Shown here one piece after another: positions 46,074-55,243 of a DNA stretch of 64,000 nucleotides. The DNA lies in assembly GCF_030140925.1 (NCBI RefSeq), contig NZ_JARBWD010000001.1, forward strand, positions 2,170,001 to 2,234,000, in the 5' to 3' direction. The notes under the pieces are model-generated. The model saw only the letters and a program-made list of their open reading frames with translations, searched no databases and had not been told where the DNA came from. Numbering within the stretch: position 1 is the stretch's first letter; the number at the start of each line of letters is the position of its first letter. Origin of the DNA: Parerythrobacter aestuarii. Lineage in GTDB: Bacteria > Pseudomonadota > Alphaproteobacteria > Sphingomonadales > Sphingomonadaceae. The position numbers and the translations under genes are program-made.

Positions 46074-46955
46074 TCAGATCAACCCGGCAAACTCCAGCGC
46101 TTCGTCGACCGCCTTGCGCGAGGCTTCGCTGGCCGGGACCAGCGGCAGGCGCACTTCATCGGTAAAGCCTTCCATGACCCTGCTGAGCGCATATTTGACC
46201 GGTGCCGGCGAGGCATCCGAGAACATCGCATAATGCAACGGGAACAGCTTGTCGTTGAGCTCACGCGCCCTTGCCAATTCATTGGCGGCAATCGCGGCGT
46301 GGAATTCCGCACAGAGCTCAGGGGCGACATTGGCAGTAACGGAGATCGCCCCGCTTCCCCCTGCCGCCGAATGTGGGAGCCACAGCTCGTCATTGCCCGA
46401 CAGCTGGCAGAACTCGCGCCCGATGCCCATGCGGTGGTCCGCCACTCGCGAAAGGTCGCCGCTGGCGTCCTTGATGGCGACAATCCTATCCGGGTACTTT
46501 GTGACCAGTTCGACCACGGTTTCGTCTTCGATATCGGTCACCGTACGGCCCGGGACGTTATAAAGAACGATCGGCAGGTCGCTGTTTTCAGCAAGGAAAC
46601 TGAAATGCGCAATCAATCCGGCCTGGCTCGGGCGGTTGTAGTAGGGTGCCACGCACAACCCGGCCGCCGCACCCGCCTTCTTGGAAAAATTCATATGCAG
46701 CAGCGCATTGCGCGTGTCGTTGCTGCCGCACCCGGCAATCACCGGCACGCGCCCGGCGGCCTGTTCGATGCAGACTTCGATCACCCGGTGGTGTTCGGCA
46801 TTGCTCAGGGTCGATGCTTCACCGGTCGTGCCGCAAGGCACGAGCGCGCTCGATCCGCTATCGATCTGCCAGTCGACCAGCCGCCTGAAGGTCGCTTCGT
46901 CGAACGATCCGTCGCGAAAAGGAGTCGCCAGAGCCGGAATGGAGCCCGAAAACAT
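46074..46955 (-). CDS. dapA: 4-hydroxy-tetrahydrodipicolinate synthase
   Basis: A 293-residue class I aldolase that condenses pyruvate with aspartate semialdehyde, the first committed step to diaminopimelate and lysine. The Schiff-base lysine is Lys162 in IVAIKDASGDL, the proton-relay tyrosine is Tyr132 in LYNVPGRT, and GTTGEASTL is the carboxylate-binding loop. The ATG at 46955 has AAAGGA 9 nt upstream; an upstream in-frame extension overlaps the divergent promoter. It is divergent from the lytic transglycosylase gene with about 100 bp between the starts. Confidence 0.97.
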   Translation of the reverse strand: MFSGSIPALATPFRDGSFDEATFRRLVDWQIDSGSSALVPCGTTGEASTLSNAEHHRVIEVCIEQAAGRVPVIAGCGSNDTRNALLHMNFSKKAGAAAGLCVAPYYNRPSQAGLIAHFSFLAENSDLPIVLYNVPGRTVTDIEDETVVELVTKYPDRIVAIKDASGDLSRVADHRMGIGREFCQLSGNDELWLPHSAAGGSGAISVTANVAPELCAEFHAAIAANELARARELNDKLFPLHYAMFSDASPAPVKYALSRVMEGFTDEVRLPLVPASEASRKAVDEALEFAGLI

Positions 46956-47054
46956 TGCTAACGGTCCTTTCGTGACCAATGGGAATCGCGTAACTTGGCC
47001 TGCATGATCGCACATGGCCGTCATTCAGCGCCTGATAAGGAGACATGGGACAGG

Positions 47055-49007
47055 ATGTCCAGCATGAGCCGTACGCCCTTTCTTGCTTTTGCGCTTGTCG
47101 CCTCGACTTCACTGGTCCCTCCGGGACTGTCGGCTGACCCGGCAAGCTGGGACCAGGCCCGCGCCGATCTCGTCGCGCGCCAGCCGAGCCAGATGGCGCA
47201 GGTCATCTCCCGCTGGGAATATTTGATCGGGCAACGCGACCTGACTTTCGACCAGTATGCCGGCTTCGTGCTTGCCTACCCTGATTTTCCCCAAATCGAC
47301 CGTTTGCGCACCCGCGCTGAGGAATCTCTGGGCGAGGAAGCCATCGGGGCCGAGCAACTGGTGGCATTTTTCGATCGCCACCCGCCACTGACCAATCACG
47401 CCAGGGCGCGCTATGCCCTTGCCCTGGCGGCCCTTGGCCGGTCCGACGCGTTCGACATTGCCCGCGGTGCGTGGCGTGGCGGCGAAATGAGCGGCCCGTC
47501 CGAAGCCTATATGCTGGGACTGTTCGGGTCGCGTTTCACGTCGGGTGATCACGACGCACGCATGAATGCATTGCTGTGGCAGGGCGAACAAGAAGCCGCG
47601 GTGAGGCAGATCAACAATGTTTCGGCCGGAGAGCGCTCGCTGTTCATGGCCCGGCTTGCGCTCACGCAGGGCGCAACTCCCGAAAGCTCGGGCCTCGCCA
47701 CTCCGGCGAATGCCGGGCAGGATGCCGGCTATACCTACAACCTCGCCCGGTTCTATCGATCCAAGGGGAATTTGCCAGGCGCGATCGAGTTGCTGGCCTA
47801 TCGCCCGCGCTTCGATGCCCCTGCGTTCGATGCCGAGACCTTCGTTGGCGAGATGCTCCGGATCGCGCGCGCGGCAGGCTCGGACCCGGCTTCACGAATT
47901 GCCGCGTCGGTAGATGACCTGTTCCCTGCCGGTTACGACGTCAGCAAGGGCGCCTATCGCCTGCGGGACGACTATACCTCGCTGATGTGGCTGGGAGGGA
48001 CCAAGGCGCTGTGGAACCTTGGCGACGGCGCGCGGGCAGCACCATTGTTCTATCGCTATGGGGCCGCCGCGCAGACCCCGCAAACCCGCTCGAAAGGCTT
48101 CTACTGGGCCGGGCTCGCCGCCCAGCGCGCAGGGCAAGCAGCTGAGGCGGAGCGTTATTACAGCGAAGCCGCAGCGTATCCCGATCGCTTCTACGGCCAG
48201 CTAGCCCTTGCCAAACTGGGTCGCCCGGTACCTTCGCTAGCCGGCAAGACCGTGCCGGAGCCCAGTTTCGAGCAACGCGCGGCATTCAACCAAGCCACCC
48301 TCACCCGCGCGGTGAAAGAGGTTGCCCGCGATGCACCGTGGCGCACCGGGATCCAGTTCTACCGTGAGATCGCCCAGACTGCCGATACGCCAGAAGAGCA
48401 CTTGCTGCGGGCTGACCTCGCCCGCGAGATCGGGCGGCGCGACCTGGCAGTCAATGTCGCCGAGGCCGCCGGAGCCGACGGCCTCGACCAGTTCGTGGCA
48501 CAGGGATTCCCGCGCCTGCAGCTACCGCCGGGTGTCGACTGGACGATGGTTCATGCCATCAGCCGGCAGGAAAGCCAGTTTGCGCAGAACGCCATCAGCC
48601 ACGCCGGGGCGCGGGGGTTGATGCAGCTGATGCCGGGCACGGCGCGCGAACAGGCCGGCAAGCTCGGCATGCAATATATGAGCGCGAGCCTGATCGACAG
48701 CCCGAGCTACAACATCCAGCTCGGCAATGGCTATTTCGCACGGATGATGGATTATTACGGCGGCAGCTATCCGTTGGCAGTCGCTGCCTATAATGCAGGC
48801 CCCGGCAATGTGAACAAGTGGCTGCGCGTCAATGGCGACCCGCGCAACGGGGGGATCGACTGGATCACATGGATCGAACGGATCCCGATCTACGAGACCA
48901 AGAACTACGTCCAGCGCGTGATCGAAAATGCCGCCGTCTATGAGCAGCTCTATCCCGACAGCGCAGCCTTGGGCCGGCCACGGATGGCAGGCGACTTCCT
49001 GAAATAG
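47055..49007 (+). CDS. slt: Soluble lytic murein transglycosylase (Slt70-like)
   Basis: A 650-residue periplasmic enzyme that cleaves peptidoglycan glycan strands to 1,6-anhydro-muropeptides, the ligands that AmpG imports. A signal peptide (about residues 1-27) is followed by a long alpha-superhelical region and a C-terminal SLT domain: the catalytic Glu is in HAISRQESQFAQNAISHAGA, followed by RGLMQLMPGTA and AVAAYNAGPGNVNKW. The ATG at 47055 is 12 nt after AAGGAG; an ATG three codons later is an equal alternative. It is four bases from greB, suggesting cotranscription. Confidence 0.93.
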   Translation: MSSMSRTPFLAFALVASTSLVPPGLSADPASWDQARADLVARQPSQMAQVISRWEYLIGQRDLTFDQYAGFVLAYPDFPQIDRLRTRAEESLGEEAIGAEQLVAFFDRHPPLTNHARARYALALAALGRSDAFDIARGAWRGGEMSGPSEAYMLGLFGSRFTSGDHDARMNALLWQGEQEAAVRQINNVSAGERSLFMARLALTQGATPESSGLATPANAGQDAGYTYNLARFYRSKGNLPGAIELLAYRPRFDAPAFDAETFVGEMLRIARAAGSDPASRIAASVDDLFPAGYDVSKGAYRLRDDYTSLMWLGGTKALWNLGDGARAAPLFYRYGAAAQTPQTRSKGFYWAGLAAQRAGQAAEAERYYSEAAAYPDRFYGQLALAKLGRPVPSLAGKTVPEPSFEQRAAFNQATLTRAVKEVARDAPWRTGIQFYREIAQTADTPEEHLLRADLAREIGRRDLAVNVAEAAGADGLDQFVAQGFPRLQLPPGVDWTMVHAISRQESQFAQNAISHAGARGLMQLMPGTAREQAGKLGMQYMSASLIDSPSYNIQLGNGYFARMMDYYGGSYPLAVAAYNAGPGNVNKWLRVNGDPRNGGIDWITWIERIPIYETKNYVQRVIENAAVYEQLYPDSAALGRPRMAGDFLK

Positions 49008-49011
49008 AAGC

Positions 49012-49506
49012 GTGGCAGCGCCGTCCCATCCCATAACACCGGCAGGTTATGCCGCACTCAAGGCGCGGTATGACCACTTGCTGGGTACCGAACGGCCGGA
49101 GATCGTCGAAATCGTGAGCTGGGCAGCCGGCAATGGCGACCGCAGCGAGAACGGGGACTATCTCTATGGCCGCAAGCGCATGCGCGAGATCGACCGCGAG
49201 CTGGCCCACCTGGCCCGCCGGATGAAGAATTCACGCGTGATCGATCCGGCCGAGCAACCTGACCAGGACCGCTGTTTCTTCGGCGCCACCGTGGAACTCG
49301 CCGACGAAGACGACGGGCGAAAGGTTGTAACCCTGGTCGGCGACGATGAGCAGGACGCCAGCTGCGGAAAGATCGGCTGGTCGAGCCCCCTTGCCCGCGC
49401 GCTCAAGGGCGCAAGCGTAGGCGATGTGCGCACTGTCCGCCTGCCCTCGGGCGAGAAGGAATGGGAAGTGCTTGCGATAACCTACAGCGGGGTCGCTTCC
49501 GACTAG
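49012..49506 (+). CDS. greB: Transcript cleavage factor GreB
   Basis: A 164-residue factor that rescues backtracked RNA polymerase by stimulating cleavage of the nascent RNA. The N-terminal coiled coil carries the acidic tip WAAGNGDRSENGDYLYGRKRM, with Asp43 and Glu46 as the expected catalytic pair; RSENGDYLYGKKR is the GreB hallmark. The C-terminal FKBP-like domain ends with GEKEWEVLAITY. Translation starts at a GTG four bases after slt. Its TAG overlaps the stop of the convergent cupin gene. Confidence 0.93.
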   Translation: MAAPSHPITPAGYAALKARYDHLLGTERPEIVEIVSWAAGNGDRSENGDYLYGRKRMREIDRELAHLARRMKNSRVIDPAEQPDQDRCFFGATVELADEDDGRKVVTLVGDDEQDASCGKIGWSSPLARALKGASVGDVRTVRLPSGEKEWEVLAITYSGVASD

Positions 49507-49964
49507 ACCAGTGCAGCCTGCCGGGCCTTGAGCATTTCCATGGTCACGCTGACAAGCACATTGCCTTGCTTGTCGAGCCTCTGCGAGAGGATCCCGTCGG
49601 GCGCATAGATGCTGAACAGCACCAACGCCCCATCGGGCCCGCCGCGCTCCATGTGATCTTCCGTCTCAGGCCGGTGTGCCCAGTCACCGCGCTTGCGAAC
49701 GCGCGTTTCGCCCGGCTCGCCATCGATCACTTCAGTTACGTGCAGCTCGCCTTCGAGTACCAGCGACGTGGTCGGCGCGGTGTGGCGGTGAAAATGGCAA
49801 TAGGCGTTGGGTGCCCATCGATAAAGCACGTCGAGATGGCCATCATCGCGCACGTCCAGCACTGTGCCCTGGTAATCGATCGGCCAGTTGAACGAGGTAT
49901 CGTCGCAGCTCTCGTCGCCGAGATAGTGGTCCCACACGAGATTACGATTATTGAGCAGGTCCAC
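49503..49964 (-). CDS. Cupin-fold protein
   Basis: A 153-residue single-cupin protein. The metal-site pattern is HFHRHTAPTTSLVLEGELHV, with the second histidine motif in WAHRPETEDHMERGG. I chose the GTG at 49964 because a perfect AAGGAG lies 6 nt upstream; upstream ATGs in frame would overlap the divergent gene at 50032 and add proline/arginine-rich random sequence. An aromatic N-terminus (NLVWDHYLGDESCDDTSFNWP) precedes the cupin. It may be a dioxygenase or a non-enzymatic sensor; I cannot tell. Confidence 0.75.
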   Translation of the reverse strand: MDLLNNRNLVWDHYLGDESCDDTSFNWPIDYQGTVLDVRDDGHLDVLYRWAPNAYCHFHRHTAPTTSLVLEGELHVTEVIDGEPGETRVRKRGDWAHRPETEDHMERGGPDGALVLFSIYAPDGILSQRLDKQGNVLVSVTMEMLKARQAALV

Positions 49965-50031
49965 GATGTTCTCCTTCGCCAGCGCAGCCCCAGACCTTGC
50001 ATAAAGCTGCAAGGCAGGCAATCTTCCCCGC

Positions 50032-50517
50032 ATGTACCTGCGCCTCGCCTCTGTACTTGCCCTGGCCATTGCCGCGCCCGCTGCAGCGAAGGATTCGCTC
50101 GGCATTTTCGGCGATTGGGGCGCGTTCCGCGATCCCGCCGCGCCACGATGCTATGCCATCGCCAAGGCAGCCCCGAGCCGGATGCAGCGTGACTATGATC
50201 CCTACGCCAGCGTCGGCACCTGGCCCCGCCGCAAGATACGCGGGCAGGTCCATTTCCGCCTCTCACGCGCACTCAATGCCGAGCGTGACATCACTCTCAT
50301 CATCAACGATCGCCGCTTTGCCCTGATCGGCGGTGGAGGCGATGCGTGGGCGCAGGACAAGGCGATGGATGCTGCCATTGTCGCTGCGATGCGCTCTGGC
50401 GCGCAGATGGTGATCAATGCCACCGATGCCCGCGGGCGGCGATTCTCCAACACCTATGACCTGACCGGTGCGGCCACGGCAATGGACGCCGCCACGGTTG
50501 GCTGCGCACGGTTGTGA
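50032..50517 (+). CDS. Secreted IalB-like protein
   Basis: A 161-residue protein with a signal peptide (MYLRLASVLALAIAAPAAA). The mature start SLGIFGDWGAFRD followed by RCYAIAKA resembles the invasion-associated locus B (IalB) family: an FGxW motif near the start and a cysteine in CYAIA, with a second cysteine near the end (VGCARL). The similarity is partial, so the family call is tentative. Its TGA overlaps the GTG of the VOC gene by 4 bp. Confidence 0.7.
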   Translation: MYLRLASVLALAIAAPAAAKDSLGIFGDWGAFRDPAAPRCYAIAKAAPSRMQRDYDPYASVGTWPRRKIRGQVHFRLSRALNAERDITLIINDRRFALIGGGGDAWAQDKAMDAAIVAAMRSGAQMVINATDARGRRFSNTYDLTGAATAMDAATVGCARL

Positions 50518-50897
50518 GCATGACCAAGCGGTCAAAGATCACCGGGCTCAATTTCGTGCTCGCGGTGCCCGACGCCATGGCAACCGCCCGCTGGTGGATC
50601 GATGTGATGAAGTTCGATTCCCTGCGCGATCTAGGCGGGTGGGTCTTCGTCAGTCGCGGCCCTTGCACAATCATGCTCGGTAGCTGCCCGGACGCGATCC
50701 CGCCCAAGGAGCTCGGCGACCACCAGTATTTCGGCTATATCGAGTTCGACGACATCGACGCCTATTTCGCCGAGATCGACCGCGATCGCGCCGATATCAT
50801 CAAGAAGCCGACCAGCGAGGAATGGGACATGCGCGAATTCGCCGTTCGCACGCCTGACGGCCACCGCGTGATGTTTGGCGAGGATCTCTCCCGCTAG
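50514..50897 (+). CDS. VOC (glyoxalase/bleomycin-resistance-like) family protein
   Basis: A 127-residue vicinal-oxygen-chelate protein: KITGLNFVLAVPDAMATARWW opens the first beta-alpha-beta-beta-beta module, and FGYIEFDDIDAYFAEI opens the second, ending FAVRTPDGHRVMFGED, where the last metal-site glutamate would sit. It may be an enzyme or a binding protein; the first metal ligand position does not hold an obvious His. The GTG overlaps the preceding stop; an ATG two codons later is possible. Confidence 0.8.
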   Translation: MSMTKRSKITGLNFVLAVPDAMATARWWIDVMKFDSLRDLGGWVFVSRGPCTIMLGSCPDAIPPKELGDHQYFGYIEFDDIDAYFAEIDRDRADIIKKPTSEEWDMREFAVRTPDGHRVMFGEDLSR

Positions 50898-50933
50898 CCA
50901 AACCGCTTCGGCGAAACTATATGCGCGGCTCCC

Positions 50934-52193
50934 ATGGCCGATACGCAACTCATGCCGATCCCCGGACAGGTGGATCCCGTTCCCGTCGCGCGTGACATCA
51001 CGCCGCGTGCCGATGGCCGTATCGACCTGATGGGCCTGCCGAAGGCGCGCATTCGCGAGCTGTTCCTTGAAGCAGGAATGGACGACAAGCAGGCCAAGCT
51101 GCGTTCGAAGCAAGTGTACCACTGGCTCTACCACCGCGGCGTCACCGATTTCGAAGCGATGACCGATATCGCCAAGACCATGCGTCCGTGGCTGGCCGAG
51201 CGGTTCGTGGTCGGGCGGCCCAATGTGGTCGAGGCCCAGCATTCGACCGACGGGACGCGCAAATGGCTGCTCGCTACCGATGACGGCCACGAGTTCGAGA
51301 TGGTCTTCATCCCCGATGCCGATCGCGGGACGCTGTGTGTCAGCTCGCAGGTCGGCTGCACGCTCAATTGCCGGTTCTGCCATACCGGCACGATGAAGCT
51401 GGTGCGCAACCTCACGCCGGGCGAGATCGTCGGCCAGGTCATGCTGGCACGCGATGCGCTGGGCGAATGGCCCAAGGGCAAGATGGACTTCGCCGACCTC
51501 TCTGATGATGACGGGGCCAACGAAAGCGAATACCGCGCCGATGGCCGCCTGCTGACCAATATCGTCATGATGGGCATGGGCGAGCCGCTGTACAATTTCG
51601 ACAATGTCCGCAACGCGCTGCGGCTGGTGATGGACGGCGAAGGCCTCGCCCTGTCCAAGCGCCGGATCACGCTCTCCACCAGCGGCGTGGTGCCGATGAT
51701 GGATCGCTGCGGCGAAGAGATCGGCGTGAACCTGGCCGTTTCGCTCCACGCGGTGACGAAGGACATCCGCGACGAGATCGTCCCGATCAACAAGAAATAC
51801 GGCATCGAGGAACTGCTACAGGCCTGCGCTGATTATCCCGGCGCCAGCAATGCCCGGCGCATCACCTTCGAATATGTCATGCTCAGGGACAAGAACGACA
51901 CCGACGAGCATGCGCATGAGCTGGTCCGCCTGCTCAAGCAGTATGACCTGCCTGCCAAGGTCAATCTTATACCGTTCAACCCCTGGCCTGGCGCGGCCTA
52001 TGAATGCTCGACGCCGGAGCGGATCAGGGCCTTCAGCAACATTATCTTCGAAGCCGGCATCAGCGCCCCTGTCCGCACCCCGCGCGGGCGCGATATCGAC
52101 GCCGCTTGCGGCCAGTTGAAAACCGCCGCCCAGAAGAAAAGCCGCGCCGAGCGTGACCGTGAGGCCGCCGCTGCAGAGGCCACAGCGGAGTGA
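50934..52193 (+). CDS. rlmN: Dual-specificity RNA methyltransferase RlmN
   Basis: A 419-residue radical-SAM enzyme that methylates C2 of A2503 in 23S rRNA and of A37 in some tRNAs. The radical-SAM cysteines are Cys142, Cys146 and Cys149 (CTLNCRFC). The resolving cysteine-bearing C-terminal segment is [15 protein letters not shown], and [14 protein letters not shown] is the SAM-binding GEP-type motif. The C-terminal tail is lysine/glutamate/alanine-rich. Its TGA overlaps the GTG of the next methyltransferase gene. Confidence 0.96.
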   Translation: MADTQLMPIPGQVDPVPVARDITPRADGRIDLMGLPKARIRELFLEAGMDDKQAKLRSKQVYHWLYHRGVTDFEAMTDIAKTMRPWLAERFVVGRPNVVEAQHSTDGTRKWLLATDDGHEFEMVFIPDADRGTLCVSSQVGCTLNCRFCHTGTMKLVRNLTPGEIVGQVMLARDALGEWPKGKMDFADLSDDDGANESEYRADGRLLTNIVMMGMGEPLYNFDNVRNALRLVMDGEGLALSKRRITLSTSGVVPMMDRCGEEIGVNLAVSLHAVTKDIRDEIVPINKKYGIEELLQACADYPGASNARRITFEYVMLRDKNDTDEHAHELVRLLKQYDLPAKVNLIPFNPWPGAAYECSTPERIRAFSNIIFEAGISAPVRTPRGRDIDAACGQLKTAAQKKSRAERDREAAAAEATAE

Positions 52194-52780
52194 GCGACCC
52201 GGCGACCATTGCCTATTACAAGGACAATGCGCCGCGCTACACGTTGAGCTTCGGGCAAGCCCCAAGCCGCCATCTCGACGCTTTTCTCGACCGATTGGAA
52301 CCGGGCGCGCGGGTGCTGGAGCTGGGCTGCGGCGGCGGGCGCGATTCTGCGCGGATCAGGGAGCGCGGGTTCGATCTCGACGCGACAGACGGAACTCCGG
52401 CGATGGTGCGCAAGGCTAATGAACGCTTTGATGTTGGCGCGCGGGTGATGCGGTTCGAAGAGCTAGATGTAGAGGCTGAGTATGAGGCGGTCTGGGCCCA
52501 TGCCTGCCTGTTGCATGCCTCGCGCGCCGATTTGCCGGTCTTCCTGTCTGCAATCTGCCGCGCGCTAAAGCCGGGCGGTTGGCACTATGCCAGCTACAAG
52601 CTGGGCGACGGCGAAGGGCGGGACCTGCTCGGCCGACTGCACAACTTCCCAGATCAGGACTGGATCGAATCCGCCTATCACGATGCGGACTTTAGGCTAG
52701 AGAATGTCGAAGTCTTCCCCGGAAAGGGGGCTGACGGGACCATGCGAGACTGGATCGCGCTCACTGTGCGGCGGCCATAG
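52190..52780 (+). CDS. Class I SAM-dependent methyltransferase
   Basis: A 196-residue protein with the SAM motif [20 protein letters not shown] near residue 42, the acidic ribose ligand in [11 protein letters not shown] and motif post-I segments [17 protein letters not shown]. It resembles small tellurite-resistance (TehB)-like or general methyltransferases; the acceptor is unknown. The start is a GTG overlapping the rlmN stop by 4 bp, so it is cotranslated with rlmN. Confidence 0.88.
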   Translation: MSDPATIAYYKDNAPRYTLSFGQAPSRHLDAFLDRLEPGARVLELGCGGGRDSARIRERGFDLDATDGTPAMVRKANERFDVGARVMRFEELDVEAEYEAVWAHACLLHASRADLPVFLSAICRALKPGGWHYASYKLGDGEGRDLLGRLHNFPDQDWIESAYHDADFRLENVEVFPGKGADGTMRDWIALTVRRP

Positions 52781-52946
52781 CGCTCCATCCAAGCATCTTT
52801 CCTACGGAGCGATTCTATGCTCCACGTAACTTCATGAGAAGGGCCGATCCGAACCTGTCGATCTTCGCGACTTCAAGCAGGCTCTTCGCTCCGGATTTTC
52901 TTGCCCTTGTACAGTGGTCCATGTCTACCGCTTCGGAGGCTTGGCG

Positions 52947-53711
52947 ATGACACGCCCCGCCGTCCTTATCACCGGTGCTGCCAAGCGAATCGGGGCCGCC
53001 TTGGCCCGCGCCTTCGCCGAAACCGGTTGGCACGTGGTAATCCACTATGGCCGCAGCGCCGAAGAAGCTGAAGCGCTCGCTGCGTCCCTCTCCTCTGCGG
53101 AGACGGTCCAGTGCGACCTTGCCGATGGGACAGCAGCAGTTGCGATGATCGAAGCGCTGGCCGAGCGCCTGCCCGACTGGCGCGTGCTGGTGAACTCGGC
53201 ATCGGTTTTCGAATATGACGGTGTAACCGGGCTCGATCCGGCGACGTATAGAAGGGCAATGCAGGTCAATGCGCAATCCCCCGCCCTGATGGCACAGGCG
53301 TTCTTCCGCACGGCGAAAACCGAGGCCGGGCGGCGCGTGATCCAGCTGACCGATCAGAAGCTCGCCAACACCAATCCCGATTTCTTCAGCTATACCATGA
53401 GCAAGCATGCCGTGGATGGCGCTATCGGCATGCTAGCCAAAGCTCACACTGACCCGCGCGATCGCATTTATGGCCTCGCCCCGGGCGCAATCCTGCCGAG
53501 CCATGACCAGCGACCGGAAGAGACCGATATCTCGCACCGGCTCAACCTATTGCAGCGCAAGACCGGAGCCGACGAGATCGCTGATGCGGCGCTTTTCCTT
53601 GCCGAAGGGGACCTCGCCAGCGGTGAAACACTCTACATCGACAGCGGCCAGCACCTGATGAACCAGCCGCGCGACGTTATCTATCTCGCCCGCGAAGGCA
53701 CCGGCCAATGA
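52947..53711 (+). CDS. SDR family oxidoreductase (pteridine reductase/FolM-like)
   Basis: A 254-residue short-chain dehydrogenase. The NADPH motif is ITGAAKRIGAALA; the TGxxxRIG form and the arginine after HYGRSAEEAE are typical of pteridine reductases and FolM-type dihydromonapterin reductases. The NSAS motif (VNSASVFEYD) and the catalytic YxxxK in FFSYTMSKHA are intact. The ATG at 52947 has GGAGG 8 nt upstream. Its TGA overlaps the start of the cytochrome b561 gene. If it makes a reduced pterin, that could support the neighbouring molybdopterin enzyme, but this is only a guess. Confidence 0.85.
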   Translation: MTRPAVLITGAAKRIGAALARAFAETGWHVVIHYGRSAEEAEALAASLSSAETVQCDLADGTAAVAMIEALAERLPDWRVLVNSASVFEYDGVTGLDPATYRRAMQVNAQSPALMAQAFFRTAKTEAGRRVIQLTDQKLANTNPDFFSYTMSKHAVDGAIGMLAKAHTDPRDRIYGLAPGAILPSHDQRPEETDISHRLNLLQRKTGADEIADAALFLAEGDLASGETLYIDSGQHLMNQPRDVIYLAREGTGQ

Positions 53712-54370
53712 AGAAGCACGTGCTCGCGACACGGATCTGGCACTGGACCAACCTCGTCTGCGTGGTGATCCTGTTCATGTCCGGACTGAACATCTCGAAC
53801 GCGCACCGGCGGCTCTATTGGGGTGAATGGGGTTTTGCGCCGGAACAGGCATGGCTCACCGTGCCGCGCTTCCCCGGCTGGATGACGATCCCCGACTATT
53901 ACAGCCTCGCCGAAGCGCGCGACTGGCACGTGCTGATGGCCTGGCCCTTTGCAGTCATGTTGCTGGTGATGTGGGCCGCGATGCTGGTCAACGGTCACTT
54001 CAAGCGCGACCTCCTGACCACCCGAGGGGAATGGCAACCGGCGGCCATCTGGGAAGACATCAAGCAGCATGCGAAGTTCAATTTCGAGCATCACAACGGC
54101 AAGTTCAATTTCCTGCAGAAACTCAGCTACGGCGTGGTGCTCGGCGTCTTCCTCCCGATGATGGTCTTTACCGGCATGGCGATCAGCCCGGGGTCGGAGC
54201 CGTTTTTCGGCTGGTTTGCCGATCTTGTCGGCGGTCGCCAGAGCGCGCGCAGCCTGCACTTCATCTTCGCCTGGGCCATCGCCGCATTTTTCGTGGTCCA
54301 TATCCTGCTGGTGATCGTGCACAAGCCGCTGGCCCAGCTGCGCGACATGGTGACCGGAGGAAAAGCATGA
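53708..54370 (+). CDS. Cytochrome b561 domain protein, electron partner of the Mo enzyme
   Basis: A 220-residue inner-membrane di-haem cytochrome b. Four hydrophobic helices are visible, with histidine candidates RIWHWTNLV (helix 1), ARDWHVLMAW (helix 2), and in the last helices RSLHFIFAW and FFVVHILLVIVHK. It belongs to the Ni/Fe-hydrogenase-type/b561 group and would take electrons between the quinone pool and the downstream molybdoenzyme. It overlaps both neighbours by 4 bp (ATGA each time). Confidence 0.9.
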   Translation: MKKHVLATRIWHWTNLVCVVILFMSGLNISNAHRRLYWGEWGFAPEQAWLTVPRFPGWMTIPDYYSLAEARDWHVLMAWPFAVMLLVMWAAMLVNGHFKRDLLTTRGEWQPAAIWEDIKQHAKFNFEHHNGKFNFLQKLSYGVVLGVFLPMMVFTGMAISPGSEPFFGWFADLVGGRQSARSLHFIFAWAIAAFFVVHILLVIVHKPLAQLRDMVTGGKA

Positions 54371-55119
54371 GCCTGAACCTCAAACGCCGCGGCGTGATCG
54401 CCGGCATGGGCGCGCTGTTCGTCGCCGGATGCCAGAAAGTCGCCGACAGCAGCACCGGGCGGTCGCTGTTCGAGGCCGCCCAAGGCTGGCACGAAGGAAC
54501 GCAGCGCCTGCTGGGTGGTCGCACCGGGCTGGCGAAGGAATATGCGAAGGCCGACATCTCGCCGGTGTTCAAGGGCAATGGCACGCTCAATCCGCAGAGC
54601 GAGAGCTACCAGGCCTCGCTCGCCAACGGCTTTGCCGACTGGCGGCTGGAAGTGCGCGGGCTGGTCGACAATCCGATGAGCCTGACGCTGGACAACATCC
54701 GCGCCCTGCCCCAGCGCACGCAGATTACCCGCCACGACTGTGTTGAGGGATGGAGCGCGATCGGCGAATGGACCGGACCGCAGCTCTCCGTGCTGCTCGA
54801 AGCCGCAGGTGTCCAGGAGGAAGCGCGGTTCATCGTCTTCCGTTGCGCCGATTCGCTACGCGGCGGGGAATATTACGAGAGCGTCGACATGATCGACGCC
54901 TGGCATCCGCAGACCATCGTCGCGCATTTGCTCAACGGTGAGCCGCTGGAAGTGAAGAACGGCGCGCCCCTGCGGATGCGAGTGGAGCGGCAGTTGGGCT
55001 ACAAGCACCCGAAGTACCTCACTGCGATCGAAGCCGTTGCCTCGCTGGAGGATATCGGCGGTGGCAAGGGAGGATACTGGGAAGATCGCGCCGGCTACCA
55101 ATGGTATGCGGGGGTTTAG
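54367..55119 (+). CDS. Molybdopterin-dependent oxidoreductase (sulfite-oxidase fold)
   Basis: A 250-residue exported molybdoenzyme. The molybdenum-ligating cysteine is Cys125 in TRHDCVEGWSAIGEWTG; RQLGYKHPKYL near the C-terminus is the usual substrate-end motif. The N-terminus has paired arginines (LKRRGVIAG) and a lipobox-like VAGC22, so Tat export as a lipoprotein is likely. It is smaller than sulfite oxidase and resembles the catalytic subunits encoded with cytochrome b561 partners. Reduction of an oxidised sulfur or nitrogen compound, as for MsrP, is possible; the substrate is unknown. Confidence 0.9.
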   Translation: MSLNLKRRGVIAGMGALFVAGCQKVADSSTGRSLFEAAQGWHEGTQRLLGGRTGLAKEYAKADISPVFKGNGTLNPQSESYQASLANGFADWRLEVRGLVDNPMSLTLDNIRALPQRTQITRHDCVEGWSAIGEWTGPQLSVLLEAAGVQEEARFIVFRCADSLRGGEYYESVDMIDAWHPQTIVAHLLNGEPLEVKNGAPLRMRVERQLGYKHPKYLTAIEAVASLEDIGGGKGGYWEDRAGYQWYAGV

Positions 55120-55127
55120 CGGTGATC

Positions 55128-55240
55128 CCCTCATCCAACTCCGACTATCTCGCTTCGCTCGAAGTCTTCGTATCCTTCTCCCATCGGGAGAAGGATGGCG
55201 TAGCTTGGCGATGCAGCGCCTAGTGGAGCCTGGATGAGGG
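55128..55240. repeat. Palindromic repeat element with CCCTCATCCA ends
   Basis: Perfect 10-bp inverted ends (CCCTCATCCA at 55128-55137 and TGGATGAGGG at 55231-55240) enclose a strong central palindrome ATCCTTCTCCC-ATC-GGGAGAAGGAT (55172-55196, given here split). It lies between the convergent molybdoenzyme and DUF1801 genes and may end both transcripts. It resembles in kind the palindromes at 11393-11506. Confidence 0.75.
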
Positions 55241-55243
55241 TGT

